DNA from: Phaeotremella fagi
Lineage: Eukaryota > Basidiomycota > Tremellomycetes > Tremellales > Phaeotremellaceae
Direction: 5' to 3'
Assembly (NCBI GenBank): GCA_001599715.1
Contig: BCHU01000004.1
Span: 1,550,001 to 1,614,000 of the forward strand
Length of the DNA stretch: 64,000 bases
Under the pieces are notes generated by a model. The model saw only the letters and a list, made by a program, of their open reading frames with translations, ran no database searches and was not told the origin of the DNA. A program made the position numbers and the translations under genes. Below are positions 10,976-22,276 of this stretch, in pieces. Numbering within the stretch: position 1 is the first letter of the stretch; each line of letters starts with the position of its first letter.

Positions 10976-13313
10976 TTAGACTTTGTTCGCCTTTCTTCTG
11001 ACTAATGGGCTAGGGGGTAATCTCTTTGGGAATTCAGATTCGTATGCAGCCCTACGGGTTGTTGTTAGCGATGAAGTCCCATTCGAAACTCACATTATAC
11101 TGATTAACTTAGTTTCCTCCCATTTACGGGTTACGAACATCAACCCAAACGGATTTCCGGTTTCGTCACAATATCCAAGGGGGACGTTACCCTATTGTCG
11201 TATCAGCATAGCAATTTGTTCAAAGCACCAACACCAATACCAATACCAATACTAATATCATTACGAGTACCAGTCCGAGTATCATATCAGTATCAGTATC
11301 AGTACCGGCACCAGTACTCGTACTCGTACTTGTACTCGTGTTGGACATACAGCAGGATACCCCTCCAAACCAGTCCACCAAGTTGGAAACCCCAATTCAG
11401 AAGCGAAGATGAACGCGTCAACCTCTTTATATTTTTGGAATAGATATTCCAAACCTCCTTTCTTTGAGTAGTGTTTGATTTTGTTGAGATTTTGGAGGTA
11501 TTGGGGTGAATCTCTTGCTGGGGCAACGAGGGATTCGAGGATCTGCTCTTGACAACATCTGTTTTGGGGCATTGCTATTTCCTTTATAAGAGTGGTCAGA
11601 TTTTGGGAATGGCGGTGCTGTATGTACGAGTAAAGGAATGGCTTACTGCATTTCTATCATTGAATTTTGCCATTTCTAAGAGAGATCTTATACGTGTTAC
11701 GTTGAGTGTTTGGAGGTATCCGTCGATATCCTCTTTAGCTTCAATACCAACTTTCGTCTTTGCGCTTTGAAAGTGATCCTCAATCTCCTCTAGCGAAAGA
11801 TTCATATTTGTCGGATCACGAACGTCTGTACCAAGGTTTTTCAAATGTCTAATGACCCTTTCGGTCTCGTGTTGGTTTTCTCGGTGACAACATTTCGGAT
11901 GGGGGTGATAATCCGCTGGAGAGTCAAGGAAATGTTGACGAGGTACTCCGAAAATGAATGATTGGATGGGTTTCGGTTTGGATAGTTGGTCAAGGAAATT
12001 GGTATTCATGTTAGGTGGGATTTGATGGGCTACAGTAACGATTGTTGGTCGTCAATCCATCTTTAGGTACAGTACTTGGACATGACTCACTCTTGGGATC
12101 AGTAATGTCTCGACCCATTATCGTTTCTAACATCAACGCCACATCCCAAGTGGTGAAACCAATCGGACCAATGGTATCCTGTTCAAGTCTAACATGTCAA
12201 AAGTCGATCAAGCAGAAATACCCACGTAACTGGTACAACCCCAGATAGAGAAACCAACCCCAAAGTAGGTCGAATGCCAAATAAGGCAGCTCGTCCTGCT
12301 GGAGTGATCTTTCGTCAGAATGATGATAGACGTAGTGGCGTACGATGGAACCATAAGTGTCACTCCCCAACGAACCAGCTGCGAAACCAGCTGAAACTCC
12401 TACTGCAGATCCACAAGAACTTCCAGAGGGATCACCACCGTTCGCATATCCCCCTTTTACGTACGCTGAGGAACATTGTCCTCCGACTGCTGACCACCCT
12501 GGATTGGGGCTGTTGATCTCGTTCATGAAGCCTTTGTAGCCTGCCATTTCATTCAGGTTTGCTTTGCCGATAACTGTAGGACTTAGTTGTTCTCTCACCA
12601 TACCGTATAAAGCTTACTTAGTGCTCCTGCTTCTCTGAGTTTTGAGATCACAAATGCATCTCTAGGGACTACTGATCCCACTGTATGATGTTAGACAATT
12701 GCTTCATAGTACAGTATCGCCTACCAAGTGAAATTGCACCTGCTGTAGTGTCCATGCCCCAAGAAACGTCAGTGGCAATATTATCTCTGAGTTTCGATCA
12801 GTACAGTGGTTTCGTATTTTGGCATGTTACTTGATGATCAGAGGGATGCCATGTAGGTGCCCTCGAGAACCGTTCTTTGAACGTTCCTCATCCAATTTTC
12901 TAGCTAATTCTAGGACGGATACTAGGGTACATAATCAATAGCCACACTGTTTTCTTTGGAAAACTCACCTCTTGGGGTTGATTGTATAATCGCCCGAAGA
13001 CCTAGTCCATGAAAATTATCTCTTTCGATATTATCTACGGTAATCAAGTGGGTCCACGAAAATTAATATCTCACGATGAACGACAAAGGAGCTCTCACTC
13101 ACCGAGATACTTGTTGACTAACTGGACACTGGTTATCGTACCATTGTTCAGGTAATTAGAAAGATCTTGAATGGAAGTCGTGAGTAGATCTATGTCTTCA
13201 GGGAAGCCGGTGAGAGATTCGAGATATGTTTGAGAGGTCTGTAATGGGAATGTAAATGATGAGATTGACTTGGCAAGGCATAGACAAAACAGGATACCAC
13301 AAAGAATCGACAT
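10976..13313 (-). CDS. Secreted amidase-signature family enzyme, 561 aa
   Basis: Minus-strand gene of 12 exons: 13313-13103, 13034-12969, 12921-12831, 12786-12725, 12680-12618, 12573-12344, 12308-12222, 12178-12091, 12029-11647, 11581-11351, 11191-11094, 11051-10976. Amidase-signature enzymes hydrolyse amide bonds with a Ser-cisSer-Lys triad. The Lys is visible at residue 123 (KDNIATD), the cis-Ser in GGDPSGSSCGSAVG (about 216), and the nucleophile in GSDTYGSI (about 240). Flanking family motifs are also present (LHGIPLIIK, GKANLNE, AGRAALFGIRPT, NPFGLMFV). The first 19 residues are hydrophobic (MSILCGILFCLCLAKS) and look like a signal peptide, so secretion is inferred. The cis-Ser motif has Cys where most relatives have Ser/Gly. 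One intron (12343-12309) is only 35 nt. Intron 11350-11192 contains a tandem repeat. Substrate unknown. Confidence 0.88.
11228..11342. repeat. Degenerate hexamer tandem repeat inside an amidase intron
   Basis: Two neighbouring blocks of hexamer-like repeats are seen on the plus strand. One has CCAATA units at about 11233-11254, the other CAGTAT then ACTCGT units at about 11288-11337. Both lie inside the 159-nt intron 11350-11192 of the minus-strand amidase gene. The frame stays open across them and would give alternating Val/Arg/Leu if the intron were retained. Confidence 0.8.
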
Positions 13314-13820
13314 GATTATTGACTTTGAGGAATCATCACTATCCCAAAGATAGTGCTGTATATATATAATAAATTTTAGTCAAAAAAGACGGGGTAAACG
13401 ACTGCTTTGTGCCGTTTAGAGTTTCCTTTGTCAATGATAAATAGGATCAAGTCGGACTTTATGTTGACCTTGAAACAGTATTCGCAAGTCAACGGAAACT
13501 TCATTTTTGGGCGTTTTTGAGGATTGCGAGCTGTGCTAAAGTCCATGATACTCGGTGACCGTGACTAGTATCATTCATTGCTTTTCTCTAGTCTTCTTTC
13601 AGAGTGATAGTCGATGATGCCACGAGAGCCATCTGTACTTACTTCCATCCTTTCTTCCCCCAGGTGAAAGGATAGTATAGTACATAGGATCCCAAGAAGG
13701 CAATTTAGGGCTGTTTCACCATTCTTGTCTTACGCACAACCCCCTCTTTATTTTTTTCTCCCTTCTCCCTTCGTAGCATTTCTACATCAACTCAACAAAC
13801 CCCTCTTATACTATTAAATA
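13314..13820. promoter_or_regulatory. Divergent promoter region: amidase and first F-box copy
   Basis: About 500 nt between divergent starts. TATATATAATAA at 13360-13371 is a TATA-like element about 50 nt upstream of the amidase start. From about 13600 onward the sequence is a copy of the region ahead of the second F-box gene (from about 15578), including CAAGAAGGCA and TCTTACGCAC. Confidence 0.55.
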
Positions 13821-15075
13821 ATGAGTTCAGACCACTTGGCTACACGACCAAATACCAGTACAACAGGGACTGGTATCTCTCGCCTCCCTCCAGAGCTGTT
13901 GTTACACGTCTTCAAAGTCCTTCGCAACAATTCAAGACAGTTCTCTCAAGCATTGGGAACTGATCACCCAGGGAACGATTTATGGAGCTGCATGGGTGTC
14001 AGTAAAGTGAGTCCTTATTCTTTCAATGTTTGCAATCTAGCTTGGACTTACTTTATTGCTCTTAGCGATTCAGACATCAAGCTGGTTTGGTGGTGTATGA
14101 ATCAGTTGAGGTCAAGGATTTCAGTAAATTGATGAACGGTTCTGGTTGCAACAATCAAAGGAGATCTCAAAGGCAAGAAGAAATTTTGGGAACCATTAGA
14201 AAACTCTGCGTCAGGAACGAATCTGACCTTCCACCCCTTACTGATATTTATGAGTCTTATGCGTTTGATTCGTATGAGAAAGTTAAATCTCATATAGGCT
14301 CAAAGATCAACGATCTCAACACTTGGAAAGAATACATTTCAACCTTATCAAAAGAAGAGAAACTTTTTGAAGGACTGAAATCTTTAACCTTAAGACCACC
14401 TCAGTCTGCACATGGAATGCGGCTTATTACTGGAATCATGATGAATATTACGATATCCTAATGGGCAGATTAGAGGAGGCAAATGTAGAATTTGGAAAGA
14501 CATTGGGAAGCTTCATTCAGAAAACCGGAATAGAAAATCTGTGCTTAGCGAACCTCAGCCCTTCAGTCATGACAGATGTTGTAACCGCAAACCTGAAAAG
14601 ATCAGTCCCCTTGAATATTGTCCACCACCAATATGCGGTCTGGGATAGGAATACACCTTTCCCTGTGTTCACCGCCATGCCAGGTTGTCAAAATTATTTT
14701 TGTCTAGAATCTACAAGAACTTTGGTTAACAAAACGGTTCCGCTTGTATTCAGAAATTCGTTGCTCAATTTCCAGAGGTCTTGTATTGAAATTGAAGGAA
14801 AACTGTATCAACAACATTCCAATATTGATAAGGAAGAGATACACCGCAGACTTCTTTTGACCACACGGATAAGTTTGCGCTGTAACTTTAGTGAAGTGTG
14901 GGATCAGGACGCAATCCAAGAGTTCAATCTGAAATGGACGGAGGAAAATGAATCTCCCGTGTTATGGATGCGCAAACCACCTGCGTCAAATTACAGTTGT
15001 TCTCAATGGAATGGGGAGCCAGTTTGCTCAGTTTGCGAGTAGCCAAGTGTCCTGGGGGTCAAAGAGGAGGGAGAG
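13600..15075 (+). repeat. Direct duplication unit, copy 1
   Basis: Starts about 220 nt upstream of the first F-box ATG and ends about 30 nt after its stop (GCCAAGTGTCCTGGGGGTCAA). The second unit begins 1981 nt further on (ATG to ATG). Promoter, coding region, intron position and 3' flank are all shared. Confidence 0.75.
13821..15042 (+). pseudogene. F-box-like protein gene, copy 1, apparently frameshifted
   Basis: Exon 1 is 13821-14006, intron 14007-14065, then exon 2 from 14066. The N-terminus (ISRLPPELLLHVFKVL) is an F-box-like helix pair, the motif by which such proteins join SCF ubiquitin ligases. From 14066 the frame matches copy 2 up to RPPQSAH (about 14410), then stops at 14461. The homologous sequence resumes in another frame (YYWNHDEYYDIL…) and runs on to a TAG at 15042. 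Compared with copy 2, about 7 nt are missing between the PPQ codons and the DEY codons, so a frameshifting deletion is the simplest reading. The alternative is an intron with a poor donor (GTCTGC at about 14411) and acceptor GGGCAG at 14468, which would restore the frame. A sequencing error is also possible. The downstream part keeps good similarity, so any loss is recent. Confidence 0.6.
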
Positions 15076-15801
15076 GGGAGAGGAGCTGGATTGGAAACTA
15101 CAAGTGAGACGAGCTATCATTTTATATGTCGTCTCTCGAGCTTTGATTATCAAGCATTCTCATGCTGCTTGTCAAGCTCTCTCACGATGTATTATCAATC
15201 TTTCCACACCCTTCTAACCTAGTTCTCACGATCTGTACGATTCTTACTTTAAGTACTACGTCTTATTGTTTGTTAAGCCGTTATCTGGCTTATCATAATC
15301 AATTACGTTATGTTACCCTTAATTATCTAATCTAAGCTTCTTTTTTTTGTTATTTAGTCGTTCATAACGAAGTAATGATTTGTAATAGCACGTTCTTGGC
15401 CGTAAGATAAGGAAACGGGCTAGAATGGGCTGTTCTAGGTAGTATCGGGAAGTTCTGGGAACTTTCGAGATGTTTCGAGTTGATGTGGCTCATTGATAGT
15501 TAATTATGTGTTATTTAATTTGATAATTCTGTTCTCGAGTAGTGTAGATTCCTAACAGATTGGTTTGGTAAGGTCTTTGACAGTCAATGATGTCACAAGA
15601 GCCCTCTATAGTTACTTTTGTCCCTCCATCCCCCCAGGTCAAAGGATAGGATAGTACATAGGATCTTGAGAAGGCAGTTCTGACTGATTCACTGTTCTTG
15701 TCTTACGCACCCCCCCCCCCCTCTCCCCCTTTTCTTTTCTCTCTTCTCCCTTCATAGGATTTCTACATTGAATCAATATAACCCTCTTATACTATTCAAT
15801 A
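15043..15801. other. Spacer between the duplicated F-box genes
   Basis: The first part (to about 15570) is AT-rich and has no counterpart after copy 2; it holds TAATTATCTAATCTAAGC and poly-T near 15342. From about 15578 it repeats the copy 1 promoter. A run of C at about 15709-15722 lies about 80 nt before the ATG. No gene seen. Confidence 0.5.
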
Positions 15802-17065
15802 ATGAATTCAGACCACTCACAACTCTCCATCACCAATACAACAGGGACTGGTATCTCTCACCTCCCTCCAGAGGTGTTGTTACAAATCTTTGAAATCGTT
15901 CGCAACAATCCAACACCGTTCTCCCAAGCTTCAGGAACTGATCGCTGCCAGAACGATTTGCTTAGCTGTGTGTATACCAGTAAAGTAAGTCCTTGTCCCT
16001 TTAATATTTGCATTCTATCTCTGACTTATTTTGTTGCTCTTAGCATTTCAGAGATCTAGCTGGAGTAGTTATGAACCAATCGGTAGAGGTCAAGGATTTC
16101 AGTAAATTGATGGGTTCAGCAATCAATGATCAATCAAGTCCGCTTTTGGTTGGAAGGCTCTCTCAAAGGAAAGTTGAATTTTTAGGTGACATAAGAAAAC
16201 TTTCTATTAGGAGCGAATCAGACCTTCCACCCCTCACCGATATTTATGAGACTTATGCGTTTGAATCATTGGACGAAGCTCAATCTCATACACGCTTGAA
16301 GACCAAGAATCTCAATACTTGGAAAAAATACCTTTCCACCTTAACAGAACAAGAGAAACTTTTCAAAAGACTGAATACCTTGACTTTAAGACCACCTCAG
16401 GCCCCACACAGAATACATACTACTGATCGGCATCGGTATCGGGACGAATATAACACCATGGTGGCTACACTGACCAAGACACATTCAGAATTTGGAAAAG
16501 CATTGGGACGCCTCATTCAACAATCCAAAATAGAAAAGGTGTGCTTAGCCAACCTTAGTCCTTTAGTAATGACAGAGGTTGTTACAGCAAACCTCAAGAG
16601 ATTGGTCTCAATAGATATTGTCCATCATCAAAATGCTGGCTTGGATGATAAATATTTCTACCTTGATTTCACCGTCATGCCAGGTTGTCAAAATTATTTT
16701 TGTCTAACATCTACAAAGGCTTTGTGTAACGATGTGATCAAGCACATGATCGGAAAGTCTTTAGTCCACTTCCCAAATTCTTGTGGTGCAATAGAAGAGA
16801 AACTGTACCCAGCACAGTCCAGTATCAAGAAGGAAGAGCTACGCCGCAAACTCATTTCCACCACTAGGATAGGTTTCTACTGTAACTTTGGTGAGGAGTG
16901 GAATCAGGATGCAATTGAAAGGTTCAATCTGAAATGGACGGAAGACAATGAATTACGCAAAATATTTCATCGCCGACCACCTGCATCAAGTTTCAGTTAT
17001 TCTCAATGGAATGGGGAGCCGGTTTGCTCAATTTGTGAGTAGCCAAGTGTCTTGGGGGTCAACGA
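15578..17065 (+). repeat. Direct duplication unit, copy 2
   Basis: Counterpart of copy 1. Shared landmarks include AAAGGATAG…AGTACATAGGATC in the promoter, the ACAGGGACTGGTATCTCT coding stretch, the intron after the …SK codons, and GCCAAGTGTCTTGGGGGTCAA after the stop. Confidence 0.75.
15802..17042 (+). CDS. F-box-like protein, copy 2, 393 aa
   Basis: Exons 15802-15984 and 16044-17042, an intact frame of 393 residues. Residues 18-35 (ISHLPPEVLLQIFEIV) match the start of an F-box (LPxEllxxIF), so a role as substrate adaptor of an SCF ubiquitin ligase is possible. The rest is not recognised. It contains a Cys-containing segment (FTVMPGCQNYFCL) and ends with GEPVCSICE, both conserved in copy 1. 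Intron position and phase are the same as in copy 1. The F-box call rests on a short motif only and could be wrong. The duplication is recent enough that the promoter is still recognisable. Confidence 0.7.
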
Positions 17066-17455
17066 GAGAGAGAAAGATGGGAAGGGAGAAAGAGGAAAAA
17101 CAAAGGTGAATGGGGGCAGGACTGAAAATAGGATTGGAAGCTTGTTAGTTGGAAGGTTTTCTAAACTCATGGATAAAGTAGGCTCATACTGTAGATAGCC
17201 CAAAGGAGTTATGTGAATAATCTGTATCACGCTGGGTATCTTACATGCATTTTTATCTCTCAATCCGATTCTGTGCTGCAGGAAAAGACGACAAATGATG
17301 GAACAGGTAGGCCTTCAGAGTGTTGATGTCCAGTATGTAACATTATGTATGGCCATCTTAAACGTATTGCACAATGGACCGCGTGTATGTGATTCATATA
17401 TCAAAGCTCTCTACCATTTCACAACATATACTCAAGTTCTCCCTAACACGTCTCA
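17043..17455. other. Convergent spacer
   Basis: About 410 nt between the stop of the second F-box gene and the stop of the minus-strand gene ending at 17456. Purine-rich at 17065-17110 (GAGAGAGAAAG). No gene supported. Confidence 0.45.
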
Positions 17456-18070
17456 CTACTCACACCTCAATTGCAAATGATATGGTGTACGTTCTTCGAG
17501 AATAATCTTGAAGCAGACAGGGATACCCCTAACACGAGCTGAGTAGGTGAAAGAATTCGAAGCCGATCTTGATATCGCTATCAATTCTCCTTTGTTGAGC
17601 GTACTTATCGAAGATTCGGGGATGAGTACTTCCTTAAAGTCGAGAGTTCGTTGTTTGAAGCGAGGATCTCGTGAAAGTAACGAATCCATACTTTCGGAAT
17701 TACGTTCTACATTAATAATTAATCAGTTTCGGCATGTTAGTACTGTGCAGTAAATTAGAACTTACTCCATGATTCCAAAATATTTTTGAGGATTCTGTGT
17801 TCTTGTACACTTGGAACCGGGAGTGTACCGTGTTCTTCTGTTTTCATATTTATTTGTCAGTTAAGACCGTACTCATATTCATACTCAACGTAAAAGCCTT
17901 AGCTGTTACCATAAAGTACTCTTGTCGGATTTGAATTCTTACTCACCTTCCCAGTCCAGAAAAGATGTTTCAAATCCTGAGGCGTATTCCAAAAAGTTCT
18001 CTTGCCATTGACTTTGGTTAGCACGGGTGACATCTTCTATCTTATATGATTTCGTTGTTGTTGAGGCCAT
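17456..18070 (-). CDS. Small hypothetical protein, 148 aa
   Basis: Three exons on the minus strand: 18070-17947, 17837-17766, 17706-17456. Phases match at both junctions, donors are GTGAGT and GTAAGT and acceptors are AACAG and TGTAG. The product starts MASTTTKSYKIEDVTRANQS and is hydrophilic, with no signal peptide or membrane helix. I do not recognise a domain. It is in the size range of, and has the same short multi-exon layout as, the unknown small-protein genes at 21.7-25.4 kb and 32.9-36.9 kb, but I see no clear sequence match to them. Confidence 0.6.
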
Positions 18071-18725
18071 TTTCGATGGATGTTATTTCGATTCAAATTG
18101 ATTGATGAGAGTGGGGAAAGAAAAGAAAAAGAAAAATCTCTTGGAGAGACACCACCTCTTCATGAGAATGAAAGGGTTAACGAGAGCCTTCTTGCAAGAT
18201 GAAAGGTGAATGCATAACTTGACAGCATACGGTAACAAGGGAGGGTAGACGCTAGAATGTGCCAGCAGATGAGACAACGCACGGTGCCACATTGCCACTT
18301 TAATACCTTATTATACCTGAAACTCCGGAATCACCGATAGATAGATGGTTTAAACAGCATAGGGGGATTTCAGCACCACCATACAACTATCATACATTTA
18401 TTCCTTTTTGTTCTTGTTACAACTACTCCTGTCTTATACAGATACAGCGACACCAGCCCCACAACCACGGACACCTAGAGTCACACCGGCACCCAACAAA
18501 ACACCCAGAACACCCCTCTCCCCCGCCCCCCGCCCCGCCCATGACGGCGTCACTTTCACCTTTCTTTCCTTTCAATTCCTACTCCCATTCGCCTCCTACT
18601 CTAATCCTCAAATCTATAGATATATATACGATAGGAAGGCTTTTATAATCAATTATCACTCACATTCTCACATTCTCGAACTCCAACTATCTTCTACAAC
18701 TCCTTTCTACCCACTCTAACCCTCA
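18071..18725. promoter_or_regulatory. Divergent promoter region, CCR4 leader
   Basis: About 650 nt between divergent starts. The part from 18420 to 18725 is C-rich (CCCCGCCCCCCGCCCCGCCC at 18520-18539) and then pyrimidine-rich, as is common in fungal 5' leaders. TATAGATATATATACGATA lies at 18614-18632. No gene is seen. Confidence 0.45.
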
Positions 18726-21154
18726 ATGTACTATCCTCCCTCCTCATCACCAGTCGCTTCAAAGCTACACGATTCTGGACCGAATGGTGAATTAAACTTC
18801 ACTAGAGGTGGTGGAGGTGGTAACGCTTGGCCAAGAAACACTTCCTTCACCCCAAGTGGGATCCCTTTACCTTCACCATCTTATCAAACCAACAACGGTG
18901 GTTATTCTTCCGGTCCACCTCCTAATCATCATCATAACTCTCATCATGGCTTACAACAGCAACAACAACATCATCCTCATCACCCTTCTTTCAACGGATC
19001 GACTGTTGGAGGTGGATTACATCTTAATCAGCAGGGTGGGATCAATCATGGTCCGACAGGATTCAACGGTATGATCTTAGGTAATAATCATAGTCCACCT
19101 AGAGAGAGTTTGGTTCCTTTAACTGTTCATTGGCAAGAACAGCTCAAGAAAGCTGAGGTAAGTCGTGCTTGTATTATAATTTGGATCCTTTCGCTAACAT
19201 CATCAGGTGTCTCGTCTCTCCGCCTCACCTCACCACCGAGCTAGAGCAGCAGCAATGGAATCAAGAGACTCGAAACGTTCAGCTGTACCTATATTAGATC
19301 CAAACAATTTCCGACCCAGATCATCAAATTCAAATCTAGCCAATGGAGCTCATCGCAAAAACAACTCATCTTTATCCGTCGTTCAAGCTAACGAAAGAGT
19401 CGACACGCCACCGCCTGGAGAAGCGAATTTACAATTAACTTCAGGATCCAACGGTGAACCAGCTGCACCTGTTGCCAGAGATGATGAACCTAGTGAACCA
19501 TGGACCGGATTAGATCTAGGTGGTATCAGATTAAAAGCTCTTTCACCTGCTTTATTCACTTTCACTCATATCACTTCGTTATATATCAATCATAATGCTT
19601 TAACCTCACTCCCATCCTCAATCGCCCATCTACGTCAACTCACTATATTAGACGCTACCGGTAACGAACTCACATCTGTACCTCCCGAAATTGGACTTTT
19701 GACAAGATTAAAAGATTTGTTACTGTTCGATAATCATCTAACGACTTTACCACATGAAATTGGAACGCTGTATCAATTAACTACACTTGGTATAGATGGT
19801 AATCCAATGGAAGATCGTCTACGTAAATTACTCGCTGAAGAAGGTACTACAGCACTCGTAACAACTTTGAGAGATTCGTGTCCGATAGGTCCCACTCCAC
19901 CACAAAGACAATGGATAGATATAGATACGGAAATCCCTCCTCCCAATTCACCCAAACAAGAATCATTCACAGTCTTGTCGTACAACATCTTATGTCACTC
20001 TTTCGCCCCACCTTCGGCATACGGCTACACACCTTCTTGGGCACTTGAATGGGGATACAGAAAGGAATGCATCTTGCAAGAACTTGTTAACGCTTCAGCC
20101 GATGTTATCTGTTTACAAGAAGTTGATTGTGAACAATTTGCGGAGTTCTTTTATCCTGAATTAAAGAAACATGGTTATGAAGGTTGTCATTACCCCAGAA
20201 GTAGAGCTAGAACTATGAGTAGTGAAGAGGCCAAGGTTGTGGATGGTTGCGCGAACTTCTGGAAGGATGACAAGTGGGTTTAAATTTTATTTTAAGACTT
20301 CTTTGCTGACCCGTTGTAGATTCAATCTAATCGAAACTGAACGTGTGGAATTTAACCAAATCGCTTTACACAACCCGGACATTCGATCTGACGATTTATT
20401 CAATCGAGTCATGGGAAGAGATAACATCGCAGTCGTGGCTTCTTTGGAATTTATCGCCTCAGGTGCAAGATTACTAGTAGCCAACTCACATATCTACTGG
20501 GATCATCGATACCGTGATGTGAAACTTGTTCAAATTGGAATGTTGGTCGAAGAATTAGAAAAGATTGTTGAGAGATTCTCGAAACTTCCACCGAAACCAA
20601 CGACAGATCCAGGCTTCAATGATGGAAAGGGCGCACCGAAATATGATAAATTACTTCGTGGATCCGATATACCATTGGTTCTCTGTACGGATTTGAACTC
20701 GTTGAACGGTTCAGCGGTATACGATTTCCTATCGAAAGGAGAACTAGCAGGTGATCATCCTGATTTCATGGATCATGTATATGGTAGTTTCACCAAGAAC
20801 GGTATCAAACATAGATTAGGTCTTCGATCGAGTTGTCATTCCTTTGGTGAAATGAAGATGACGAATTTCACGCCTACTTTCGAAGGTGGTATCGATTGGA
20901 TCTTCTTCACTCATAAGAATTTGGTCGTGACTAGTGTTCTTGGGGATGTGGAACGTAGTTATCTAGATAAAACTGTTGGTTTCCCTAATGCGCATTTCCC
21001 TTCCGAGTGAGTCCTTGTCTTCAATTCTATTATGATGATATACTAACCGTCAATGTGATATAGTCATATACCAGTGTTCGCTCAGTTTAGAGTAAAACCT
21101 CAAGACGAATTACCAACAGTGACGAACGTGACTCACGGTTCTTATGGGAACTAA
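18726..21154 (+). CDS. CCR4: CCR4-NOT deadenylase catalytic subunit
   Basis: Exons 18726-19157, 19207-20273, 20320-21006, 21064-21154, giving 758 aa. It shortens mRNA poly(A) tails as part of the CCR4-NOT complex in the cytoplasm (established for the family). Order seen: a disordered Ser/His/Gln-rich N-terminus (1-145); a basic segment; four to five leucine-rich repeats (about 242-335) that bind the NOT1/CAF1 side; and an exonuclease-endonuclease-phosphatase domain (about 400-735). Catalytic motifs are visible: VLSYNILC at its start, LQEVD (metal-binding Glu), ANSHIYWD, TDLNS, and the closing PSDHIPVFAQF with the catalytic Asp-His, which is split by the last intron. Length and order fit fungal CCR4. 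Confidence 0.95.
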
Positions 21155-21713
21155 GTGGACGCGGGTGGGAAGGTTGATTTCGAAGTAGTTTAATATAACA
21201 CACCTTTCAATTTATACCTAGCGATTTTTGGTGGGGTCGGTGAGAAGGGGATGAGAATGTTTCTTCGTGATTGATTAGTGTAGTAGCTTGTAGAATTCTT
21301 ATATTTAACTTTCTTCTTTTTGGTATTGATATTTGATATTGATATGAAGGTCTTGATGCGGCACTGTCATCCTGTGGTTGTGGTTGTGGTTTCTGACTGC
21401 TCACGGAAGTGGCGAGTGTTTGTGGCATGACCGATCCTCTGAACGATGAATTACTTGTAATCGTACAGTATAGTAGTCTTCCCCTCGTCATGCAATGCAT
21501 CAAAGGAAACTATCCTTTTATCGATAGTACTCCAAAAGGAAGCTCGTACATCCCTTGAGGTCAAAATACTGTGGAGCGGGTCTTCTAATGGTACTACAGT
21601 ACTATTGCTGTACAGTACAATTTCTTTCTTTCTTTCCTTCTTTCTTTCTTCCCCACTTCTTTCAAAAACCTCATTATCAAGTAAAACCATCCCATCAAAT
21701 AATCAATATCAGC
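21155..21713. promoter_or_regulatory. Spacer with duplicated promoter (copy 1)
   Basis: About 560 nt after CCR4. From about 21420 the sequence is repeated ahead of the next gene (from about 22515): TGTGGCATG, GGTCTTCTAAT and ACTATTGCTGT…CAATTTCTTTC recur in the same order. It also carries CTGTAC/GTACAG words (21598-21614) and a TTTC repeat (21620-21650). Confidence 0.6.
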
Positions 21714-22276
21714 ATGTCACACAGTAATAGCTCACGTAACATTGTTGTTGGAGAAATCAAGTCTGAACTTAAATAGTGAGTTTTGAACAGATATCATATT
21801 GGTGCCGTACAGTATTGACATTGCATTTTTTTGCAAGCGATCCTATCAGATCTAGCGTCTTTTCCTCTCAGACGGTTGATCAATATTACATACTCATTGC
21901 CACAAACGTTTCAAAACACAACCTCTTTCAAAGTACTGTTTCTATCAGAAAAAACAAAAACAAAGATTTTGGTGATGTCACACTTTACCGGTTCCGTCAT
22001 CAGAATGATTGCAACACCAGAGAAAATGTTTGGAAGGCGGTTTTGAGGAGTGACTTTGATTGGTTACAGGAGGATCCTGAACAGAGGGATGATAAGTATG
22101 GTTTTACTTATGATACTACTGAACCGGGGGAAAAGAGGGTCAATAAACTTCCAGACTATGTTCTCAGTATAATGTCGGGTTTATCAGATAATATTGCTTC
22201 AGCTCATTACAAGACTCTTACTGAGAAGACGGCTAAGGAGGCATTCTGCGCTGAAAGCGATAAGTTTCGAGGCTGA
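21714..22276 (+). CDS. Small hypothetical protein, 160 aa (tandem pair, copy 1)
   Basis: Exons 21714-21775 and 21856-22276. The start was fixed by comparison with the next gene: both open with MS(H/D)SNSS and IKSEL, and both have a 62-nt first exon ending in phase 2. With acceptor CTAG at 21855 the junction reads LKYVFSSQTVDQYY, which aligns with LKRNIVQTSQSVDEYD in copy 2; a nearer CAG acceptor would create a stop. The best conserved core is NTRENVWKAVLRSDFDWLQE, followed by a C-terminal helix region (LSDNIASAHYKTLT). No known domain, signal peptide or membrane helix. Function unknown. Confidence 0.72.

Noticed and set aside
10983..11255. Plus-strand open frame over the amidase 3' end
   Set aside because: Antisense to exons that join in phase and match the conserved C-terminal part of amidases.
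11282..11350. Reading the hexamer repeat as coding C-terminus (alternating Val/Leu)
   Set aside because: GTATGT at 11350-11345 and an acceptor at 11193-11192 restore the amidase motif GYPAGNVPLGY, so the repeat is intronic. Readthrough is kept only as a speculation.
14407..14468. Calling copy 1 of the F-box pair intact through a 61-nt intron
   Set aside because: The donor would be GTCTGC, unlike every other donor here. The region still aligns with coding sequence of copy 2 apart from a 7-nt gap, so a frameshift is simpler. Left open as an alternative.
18515..18540. G-quadruplex-like C-rich run ahead of CCR4
   Set aside because: The C blocks are irregular and short; typical low-complexity leader sequence, not worth a separate finding.
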